This document shows, piece after piece, positions 29,984 to 35,461 of a stretch of DNA of 35,461 bases. The stretch spans positions 1-35,461 of the forward strand of contig PFBL01000005.1 in NCBI GenBank assembly GCA_002773355.1, given 5' to 3'. This DNA comes from Candidatus Kaiserbacteria bacterium CG10_big_fil_rev_8_21_14_0_10_56_12 (GTDB lineage Bacteria > Patescibacteriota > Minisyncoccia > Phycocordibacterales > Phycocordibacteraceae). A model generated the notes under the pieces. It worked only from the letters and a program-made list of their open reading frames with translations, was not told the DNA's origin and made no database searches. Numbering within the stretch: position 1 is the stretch's first letter; each line of letters begins with the position of its first letter. The translations under genes and the position numbers were made by a program.

Positions 29984-31281
29984 TTACTTTAGCACAAGCA
30001 CGAGGACGCCCTGCTTGCCTTTGCGCACGAGCGTGCAGCCTTCGTGAAAGTCCCCGAGGTAGACTTCTTTCTCTGGGTTCCCTATCTTCATGTCACCGAG
30101 CATCACTCCCTTCCCTTCGATAGCTCTACGTGCGTCACTCTTCGAGGTGGCGATGCCACCTCGTACCATAATCTCTGCCAACGACGCTCCTCCTTCAACT
30201 TCGTGCTTGGCAAGCGTTACCGATGGCGCCTCTCCGAGCGCGGCTGCTCGCGCCTCTCGTGAAGCTTCGTGAAATGGCGTCGCGCCAAAGAGTGCGTCGG
30301 CCGCCGCCGCGGCCTGTGCCGTGGCCGCTGGGCCGTGCACTATCTCGGTTACCAGTCTCGCGAGCGTTTCTTGCGCCTGTCGCTCACCCGGGTTTCGCTT
30401 GTGTAGCTCCATCAGGGCATCTATTTCGTGTGCCGAGAGGGATTTGTAGATGTTGAGGTAATCTCTAACTCTAGTGTCTGGCAAATTAATCCAAAATGAT
30501 AGAACTGAAACGGCGACGTCTTCGTCCCATCTAGCCACACCGCATTGCCCTCGCTCTTGCCAAACTTTTTTCCATTTGCATCGGTCACAAGTGGAATCGT
30601 GAATGCATAAACCTGTTTGCCCTCCTTCTTGCGTATCAAATCCACACCAGAAAAAATGTTCGTCCATTGGTCCGAAGCACCTACCTGAAGGTCCGCGCCG
30701 TACTTCTTGTTAAGGATGAGATAGTCGTAACCCTGAAGTAGTGCATAAGTAAACTCTGTGTAAGAGATGCTCTCATCGGCTGTATCAAGTCGACGTCGAA
30801 TAACATCTCGCTTTACAAGATCATTGACTGTGAAGTGCTTACCGACGTCCCGCAGAAATGGAATCAGTTTCAATTTATCGAGCCAATCAGCGTTATCGAC
30901 GAGCGTAAAGCGAGTTCGACCAAGGATACTCTTGAGCTGTTTATTGATAGCACGAGTGTTCTTAGCGACTGTTTTTTCATCAAGAAGCACCCGTTCCCCT
31001 TTTTCTTTTGGATCGCCGATTGCGCCCGTCCCTCCCCCAACTAGGAATATGAGGTTGTGCCCGGTCTCCCCGAGACGTCTCATGAGGAGAATCCACGCCA
31101 AATGCCCAATATGCATCGAGTCGGCTGTCGGGTCGACACCGATATACGCAGTGCGCTTAGTACCAAGTATTATGTCGAGCTCTGCCGACGAATGGTCTAC
31201 AAGCCCGCGCGCCTTCAGATTCTCAACAAGCAAGCCAGGATCGCTTGTCTCTGCGTCGCCAAACATTCCACTAAATATCAT
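29984..31281 (-). pseudogene. tyrS: Tyrosyl-tRNA synthetase with a single frameshift
   Basis: Two overlapping frames together make a full TyrRS of about 432 aa. Frame one (31281 to about 30495) has the HIGH-type MHIGHLAWILLMRRLG, LLQGYDYLILN, GASDQWTNI and the KFGKS motif in GKKFGKSEGN. It reaches KTSPFQFYHF. Frame two continues as WINLPDTRVRDYLNIYKSLS and ends in an S4 RNA-binding domain (SDARRAIEGKGVMLGDMKI). The join is at a TTTT run (AAAA 30493-30496 on the plus strand), where one more T restores the protein. tyrS is essential, so a sequencing error is likelier than decay; a natural -1 slip is possible. A leaderless promoter precedes it. Confidence 0.85.
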
Positions 31282-31287
31282 TTAAGA

Positions 31288-31296
31288 AATGTAACA
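31288..31296 (-). promoter_or_regulatory. Extended -10 of tyrS
   Basis: Minus strand TGtTACATT, six bases before the ATG at 31281. It leaves no room for a T-box leader. Confidence 0.5.
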
Positions 31297-31312
31297 CGCG
31301 CGAGAACCAAGG

Positions 31313-33095
31313 CTACTCGTATTCAAGGAAGCCTTTTGCCTGATGATTCCACAGACTTGCATACAGGCCGCTTCGTTCGAGGAGCTCTTCGTGAGTACCG
31401 TCTTCAATTATGTGTCCCTCGTCCATGACTATAATGCGGTCCATCGCGCGCAAGGTGGATAGGCGATGAGCAACTGCAATAACTGTACGGTTCTCCATAA
31501 GCTTGAGTAGCGCTTTTTGCACGGCCATTTCGCTCTCGCTATCGAGAGCCGAGGTCGCCTCATCAAGAAGAAGTATAGGCGCATTTTTCAGCATGGCGCG
31601 GGCAATAGCGACGCGCTGTCGCTGCCCGCCAGAGAGCTTAATGCCGCGTTCGCCCACGAGCGAGTCGTAGCCATCAGACAACGCTGAGATAAACTCGTGA
31701 CAATGTGCGGCCTTGGCTGCCTCTACCACCTCTTCAGAGGTGGCGTCACGACGCCCATACATGATATTCTCGCGCAACGTGCGATGAAAGAGGATCGGCT
31801 CCTGCGGTACGAACGCAATTGCTTCATGCAGGCTGTCTTGTGTAACGTCTCGAACGTCTTGGCCATCAATCGTGATTGAACCCTCCTCGACATCGTACTG
31901 ACGCAACAAAAGTTTGGTAACGGTCGACTTGCCTGCTCCCGAGGGCCCCACAAGTGCAATTTTCTCACCGCCCTTAATGTCTAAGTTAAGTTCAGATAAT
32001 ATGTGCCTCTCGGATTCAAAAAGAAGCCGACCAGATCGAATTGTATATGCCCCTCGCTGGTTAAGAGCGCCGGCGCGTTAGGCGCGTCTTCTATGGCGTG
32101 CGGTAGCTCCATAATGTCGAGCATCTCTGACGCGTCAGCAAACGAGTCGTACAGACGGCGCAGGTTATTTTGCCTATGTTCCACACCTGATCGACGAGCC
32201 CGATAATATAGACCTGTATCAGAATAAAATCTCCAACCGTTACGACGCCTCTCCGCCACAAGACGATGCCGAGGCCAAGCAATGCAATCTCAATAATGAT
32301 AGCGAGTGCTTGCTGCATACCTTGAACGAAATTCCCCGACCGCCACAGGTTGTGCGTGGCTAATCGCCACGCTTCTACAACCGCACCAAAAAGACGCTTC
32401 TCATAAGGGGCGGCCGCAAAGAGTGACACCGCCGAGTGATTACCAATGACGTCTGAAAGTGCTCCCGTCACTCGACTGTCGGCGGCAACACTCACGACCC
32501 GCAAGGGATGATGCTTAATCGACATGATCACTTGAAAGGCAAGGAAGACAAGGACCCACACGAGCATGGCTATGCCGAGCCATGGGTTGCGTAAGTAAAG
32601 CACGACGACACTACCTATTGAGAAAATGATTGTGGGCAAAAACGTTTGGACCATGTTGTCGAAAACCTGCTCGTAGGCTCGCATGAGACGCGTGACGCGA
32701 CGCGTGAGTGTCCCCGCAAAGTTCGACAAAAAGAAATCGTGGCTATGACCAATAAGGCTCGCAAACGCCGTGTTGGTTAGATCCGACATAACTTTTACCT
32801 CGATGTCCAAAACAGAATACGCTTGTACTCGACGCGACACCCAATTGATCACGCCAAGCCCAGCATATATTGCTAGTATGGCGAAGAGTGCCTGCATAAT
32901 CTCTGGCGATGGCGCATTCGTCGACAAGATGTCGATAAGTTGCTTCAAGTAGAGCGGCGTGACGATGCTTACGAACTGCATACCAAGCATGCCAATAACG
33001 ACCGCTGAGAGGGTTCGTGGATACTGCACGGTTGCCCGCATGTAGAGCCGAAGAACAGGCCAGACACGCGTTGGTTTTTTCTTTTCTGGCGGCAT
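31313..33095 (-). pseudogene. ABC exporter (MsbA-like half-transporter) with two frameshifts
   Basis: Three frames join into one about 594-aa exporter. Frame one (33095 to about 32170) is a six-helix transmembrane domain. A middle piece has NLRRLYDSFADASEMLDIM. The last has the ATPase domain: Walker A GPSGAGKST, Q-loop FVPQEP, signature LSGGQRQR, Walker B ILLLDEATSALD and H-loop VAHRLS. Joins are at TTTT 32168-32171 and AAAAA 32018-32022 (plus strand); one added base at each restores the frame. Everything after both joins is well conserved, so recent error or artefact is more likely than old decay. The substrate is unknown; lipid or peptide export is usual for the class. The ATG at 33095 follows TGgTATAAT by eight bases. 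Confidence 0.85.
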
Positions 33096-33103
33096 AACCA
33101 ACG

Positions 33104-33112
33104 ATTATACCA
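33104..33112 (-). promoter_or_regulatory. Extended -10 of the ABC exporter gene
   Basis: Minus strand TGgTATAAT, a perfect extended -10, eight bases before the ATG at 33095. Confidence 0.7.
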
Positions 33113-33125
33113 TCAGTATTACAAA

Positions 33126-33647
33126 TTACCGAGCGAAGAAGAAGAGGCCGATAGCAGGACCGACGAACCACCAGAAGAAGTATTGGCTCGGCGCAAAAAG
33201 CGCCTGAATCGCAGAGGAGAAGTGGTGTACCGACGTCACGTCAAAACTGTGGTACCCCAGCGCTATAAGGAAGCCGGCGCCGAGAAACGAGAGCACCGCA
33301 AGACCAATAACACCGATATAGAGAAAATCTGAGACGACCACGCGCCGGAGTATGAGGTAGAAGCCAAAGGTGAGCGCCGCATAGAGACCAACGTGCGCTA
33401 ATACCGAAGCTGACGCAGGCGACGCGGGCAAAAACGACATATAGGGGAACACGGTGTATACCGCACTTGCGGCATAGAGAGCGAGTATCACTGCAACAAA
33501 TGGCCCGCGCCCTATGTACCACGCAAAGAGAAATAGAATTGCGATTATGATTATGACGACAAAAAAGTCGCTGCCCAGATTCATCACCGACGACGCTGTG
33601 TGCGTCGCGAGTGCATTAACGTCAGAGAGACTACTTGTTGCACTCAT
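33126..33647 (-). CDS. Multi-pass membrane protein, unknown function
   Basis: This 173-aa protein has four or five hydrophobic helices (about residues 27-45, 48-66, 82-102, 108-130 and 155-172). The end is aromatic (SQYFFWWFVGPAIGLFF). There are few charged residues and no catalytic motif. The ATG at 33647 is preferred over one seven codons upstream because TATACT ends seven bases before it. Proteins of this kind are common and uncharacterised in Parcubacteria, from general familiarity. It lies between dnaJ and the ABC exporter, each with its own promoter, so context says little. Confidence 0.75.
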   Translation of the reverse strand: MSATSSLSDVNALATHTASSVMNLGSDFFVVIIIIAILFLFAWYIGRGPFVAVILALYAASAVYTVFPYMSFLPASPASASVLAHVGLYAALTFGFYLILRRVVVSDFLYIGVIGLAVLSFLGAGFLIALGYHSFDVTSVHHFSSAIQALFAPSQYFFWWFVGPAIGLFFFAR

Positions 33648-33654
33648 TGCTACT

Positions 33655-33660
33655 AGTATA
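33655..33660 (-). promoter_or_regulatory. -10 box of the 173-aa membrane protein
   Basis: Minus strand TATACT, seven bases before the ATG at 33647. Confidence 0.6.
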
Positions 33661-33705
33661 TAACACAAGTAGCCGGCGCGAGCAGATAAAAAAGTTTATA
33701 TGTGA

Positions 33706-34809
33706 TTAAAGACCCTCGCCCTTCAAGTCTTCGAGAGCTTTGCGTGCCTTGTGCGAGAGCTTTTGTGGAAGCGCCGTCTCGAGACGGATGATAAGGTCGC
33801 CACGCGAAGAGCCGCCCGTGGGCACTCCCTTGCCGCGCACGCGCAGGAGCTCTTCGGCCCGCTTCATCACCGGGATCTTCACCTCGAGCGTCTTGCCGTC
33901 TATCGACTCGATGTTTACTGTCGCGCCAAGTAGCGCATCGGTGAGCTTAACCGGCAGATCCATAATCAGGTTTTGCCCCTCGCGTTTGAATACAGGGTGC
34001 GGCTTCACGTGTACCTTCACATACATATCGCCCGCTACCCCTCCCTTCACTGCCTCGCCCTGCTGTGGCATGCGGATCATCTCGCCATTGTCGATACCCG
34101 CCGGTATCTTGATTGCGAGCTCGACCTCTTTGCGCTTGGTGCCGTGCCCCTTGCACTCGCTACACTTCTCTTTGGGTACTTTGCCAGTGCCATCACACTC
34201 GGCGCAGGCGCGCACGCTCGAGAACTGACCGAGTATCGAGTTGCGCATCTCGTGTACACGCCCGCTACCCGAGCAGGTCTTGCAGGTCTCCATCTCAGTG
34301 CCAGGTTTCGCGCCGCTCCCGCTACAGACCTCACATGTGGCCACCTTAGCAATCAAGACCTTGCGCTCGGTTCCGAAGATTGCGTCTTTAAACGGCAGCT
34401 CGATATCGATAGAGATGTCGCGCCCCCTCGACTGCGCTCGGGGTGAACCACCGCGGCGCGTACCAAAGAGGTCGCCAAAGAGGTCGCCCATGTCAAACTC
34501 CACTCCCACATTACCAAAGCCTTGCTGGAAACCTGAGAAGTCGAAGCCACCAAATCCTGCCCCCTGTGGTGAGCCTGTCGAACCATGTGGGGCACCCCCG
34601 GGGAATGATTGGCCGTAGGCGTCATACTCGCGGCGCTTCTTGTCGTCGCTCAAGATCGAATACGCCTCGGTGATATCTTTGAACTTGGCCTCGTCGGTAC
34701 CGCCCTTGTCGGGGTGATACTTGTGCGCAAGTTTACGAAACGCCTTTTTGATATCGTCGGGCGATGCCTTCTTATCGACACCGAGCACGTTGTAATAATC
34801 CTTTGCCAT
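33706..34809 (-). CDS. dnaJ: Chaperone DnaJ with two in-frame palindromic inserts
   Basis: This 367-aa type I J-protein stimulates DnaK. The J domain (1-66) has the HPD motif in [15 protein letters not shown] Gly/Phe region (about 67-118) follows. The zinc domain has four CxxCxGxG repeats: [24 protein letters not shown] and CSECKGHG. The C-terminal substrate-binding domains are complete. The linker carries [12 protein letters not shown] (73-84) and SPRAQSRG (122-129), both encoded by palindromic repeats. The ATG at 34809 is chosen, since [10 protein letters not shown] is the canonical start and TATACT precedes it by nine bases; an 81-codon upstream extension is spurious. dnaK and grpE are not in the window. 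Confidence 0.96.
   Translation of the reverse strand: MAKDYYNVLGVDKKASPDDIKKAFRKLAHKYHPDKGGTDEAKFKDITEAYSILSDDKKRREYDAYGQSFPGGAPHGSTGSPQGAGFGGFDFSGFQQGFGNVGVEFDMGDLFGDLFGTRRGGSPRAQSRGRDISIDIELPFKDAIFGTERKVLIAKVATCEVCSGSGAKPGTEMETCKTCSGSGRVHEMRNSILGQFSSVRACAECDGTGKVPKEKCSECKGHGTKRKEVELAIKIPAGIDNGEMIRMPQQGEAVKGGVAGDMYVKVHVKPHPVFKREGQNLIMDLPVKLTDALLGATVNIESIDGKTLEVKIPVMKRAEELLRVRGKGVPTGGSSRGDLIIRLETALPQKLSHKARKALEDLKGEGL
34423..34446. repeat. REP-like palindrome inside dnaJ (second)
   Basis: CCCC and GGGG arms flank a core with CTCGACTGCGCTC, a form common in dispersed palindromes of environmental bacteria. It is translated as SPRAQSRG at the end of the Gly/Phe region. Confidence 0.5.
34561..34592. 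repeat. REP-like palindrome inside dnaJ (first)
   Basis: CCCC-T-GTGGT pairs with ACCAT-G-TGGGG around a core with GAGCCTGTCGA. It is translated as [12 protein letters not shown] in the Gly/Phe region, where extra residues are tolerated. Confidence 0.5.
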
Positions 34810-34818
34810 ATTCGTAGC

Positions 34819-34824
34819 AGTATA
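34819..34824 (-). promoter_or_regulatory. -10 box of dnaJ
   Basis: Minus strand TATACT, nine bases before the dnaJ ATG. The upstream inverted repeat begins 3 bp away. Confidence 0.6.
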
Positions 34825-34827
34825 CCT

Positions 34828-34891
34828 CGTAGTGAATTTTCGCAAAAGGTCTGCCCTCAGCGCCGCTGGCGCATTGCGAAAATCTACTACG
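34828..34891. repeat. Long inverted repeat at the dnaJ promoter
   Basis: 18-bp arms (34828-34845 and 34874-34891) match at 16 positions around a 28-bp centre that contains another GCGCC-GCT-GGCGC hairpin. It covers the -35 region of dnaJ. It does not match CIRCE (TTAGCACTC arms). It could be an operator or a silencing hairpin. Confidence 0.5.
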
Positions 34892-34917
34892 GGGATGCGT
34901 TTTAGGTTTTTGTATGC

Positions 34918-34959
34918 AAAAAAGGCGGCGGTGCGGGTCTTGTGCCCCGCCCGCCGCCC
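34918..34959 (-). terminator. Rho-independent terminator of the 127-aa gene
   Basis: On the minus strand GGCGGCGG-GCGGG pairs with CCCGC-A-CCGCCGCC around an 8-nt loop. A run of six U (TTTTTT) follows immediately. A textbook terminator just after the stop at 34979. Confidence 0.88.
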
Positions 34960-34978
34960 TAATCCTCGCGTTCGCCGA

Positions 34979-35362
34979 CTACTGCGCCACATACTGGCGT
35001 GCGTACTCCACGGCGATTTTGTCCCACGTCGGACGGTCGGACGGTAAGACAATTCGCTCGACCCCTTCGAGCCACTTGCTCTTGGAGGCAGCCTGGCCAG
35101 CCATGTTGCGGAAATCGATCTCGAAACCGCAGCATAACGTTGAGAAGTTTGCCATGCGATAAATCACATGGGGCTTCTTCGTCTCGACGAACTCGCCGTA
35201 GCAGTTCCTTCCGTCGGCGGCACACCGTGCTACGGTTTGCACCAGTGGCTGGATGAGGTCCGGCTGTGCCGACGGCGTCGGGCGCAAACCCCAAATCGCC
35301 AGGCCTGCGATAACTGTAATCAAACCCATGATAAGTATTCTCGCTTTCGTTTCAACAGACAT
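34979..35362 (-). CDS. Small anchored protein, 127 aa, unknown function
   Basis: The ATG at 35362 has GAGGT seven bases upstream, a normal Shine-Dalgarno. Residues about 8-27 form a membrane helix or uncleaved signal ([18 protein letters not shown]). The rest is a soluble, likely external domain with four Cys: one each in VARCAADG and NCYG and an adjacent pair in STLCCGFEI. Disulfides are plausible. No family is recognised. It is a single-gene unit with a strong terminator. It shares the Shine-Dalgarno class with the other unrecognised genes of this window. Confidence 0.65.
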   Translation of the reverse strand: MSVETKARILIMGLITVIAGLAIWGLRPTPSAQPDLIQPLVQTVARCAADGRNCYGEFVETKKPHVIYRMANFSTLCCGFEIDFRNMAGQAASKSKWLEGVERIVLPSDRPTWDKIAVEYARQYVAQ

Positions 35363-35429
35363 TCGTTTACCTCAGTTGGTTTGCCGACAAGAACGAAACA
35401 AACGTGCATTCCGTACTGAATTAGGACAC

Positions 35430-35461
35430 TCGTTAAGATACGAGTATGAACCACAAAGGAG
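35430..35461 (+). promoter_or_regulatory. Promoter and ribosome binding site of a gene beyond the right edge
   Basis: TAAGAT (35434-35439) could be a -10. It lies in an inverted repeat ACTCGT/ACGAGT around 35429-35445. An ATG at 35446 would be leaderless and starts MNHKG. The final AAAGGAG (35455-35461) is a good Shine-Dalgarno for a start just outside the window. The second reading is preferred, but either gene is cut off. Confidence 0.35.

Noticed and set aside
31282-31312. T-box leader for tyrS (and likewise trpS at 26772)
   Set aside because: No space: promoters lie six bases before the start codons.
30493-32171. Programmed -1 frameshifting in tyrS and the ABC exporter
   Set aside because: Runs are 4-5 bases without a canonical X-XXY-YYZ heptamer in frame or a clear stimulatory structure; base loss in homopolymers explains all cases.
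34828-34891. CIRCE/HrcA operator at dnaJ
   Set aside because: The arms do not resemble TTAGCACTC-N9-GAGTGCTAA.
34810-35052. 81-codon N-terminal extension of dnaJ
   Set aside because: [10 protein letters not shown] is the canonical DnaJ start with a -10 box before it; the extension crosses a terminator and another gene.

Overview
The window is a dense, GC-rich bacterial chromosome segment made almost entirely of housekeeping genes. Gene content and protein style point to a Candidate Phyla Radiation (Patescibacteria) genome, most likely Parcubacteria of the Kaiserbacteria/Adlerbacteria kind. This rests on an archaeal-type aspartyl-tRNA synthetase, a free-standing YqeY protein, Ada-like cysteine tails on small membrane proteins, split-up ribosomal gene order and very short spacers. 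The lineage is inferred from protein style, not from a marker tree. No rRNA, CRISPR array, insertion sequence or recognisable defence system was found.

Layout. 0-2.2 kb: tRNA-Glu(CUC), a small repeat protein, yqeY, and divergent rmuC. 2.2-4.4 kb: a 58-aa membrane protein, a structured intergenic stretch, rplU (L21) and an RG-tailed DEAD-box helicase. 4.5-6.4 kb: an unrecognised membrane protein with a frameshift and a small gene with an in-frame stop. 6.4-10.8 kb (minus): corA, cysS, dnaB, recR. 10.8-14.0 kb: S41 protease, rplI (L9), rpmA (L27, minus), an Ada-like-tail membrane protein and a LOG-family enzyme, then a possible small RNA/leader peptide and a 55-aa membrane protein. 14.5-22 kb (minus): a cell-envelope and chromosome block, scpB-dac-mraY-ftsW, then murG-gltX-M23 peptidase. 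22.3-27.8 kb (minus): pyrD, trpS-aspS-pepA-scpA. 27.9-28.6 kb: a ZIP transporter. 28.6-35.4 kb (minus): a methyltransferase fragment, tRNA-Tyr(GUA), a homing-endonuclease-like gene that runs into that tRNA, frameshifted tyrS, a twice-frameshifted ABC exporter, a membrane protein, dnaJ and a small anchored protein.

The genes supply translation (L21, L9, L27; Cys, Glu, Asp, Trp and Tyr synthetases), replication and repair (DnaB, RecR, RmuC, ScpA/ScpB), peptidoglycan synthesis and remodelling (MraY, MurG, FtsW, a D,D-carboxypeptidase, an M23 hydrolase), protein quality control (DnaJ, S41) and pyrimidine synthesis (PyrD). Genes inside operons are coupled by ATGA or TAATG overlaps.

The most interesting signal is how genes start. 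About twenty promoter-proximal genes carry a -10 box (often extended, TGnTAnnnT) ending only 6-10 bases before the ATG, which predicts leaderless or near-leaderless mRNAs. A second class starts with strong Shine-Dalgarno sites. Two gene pairs have divergent starts only 19-20 bp apart with overlapping -10 boxes. In two others the upstream TGA stop is also the TGn of the next promoter. Other signals are palindromic elements translated in frame inside recR and dnaJ, and four single-base losses in homopolymers that look like sequencing errors. I did not find a clearly new multi-gene system.
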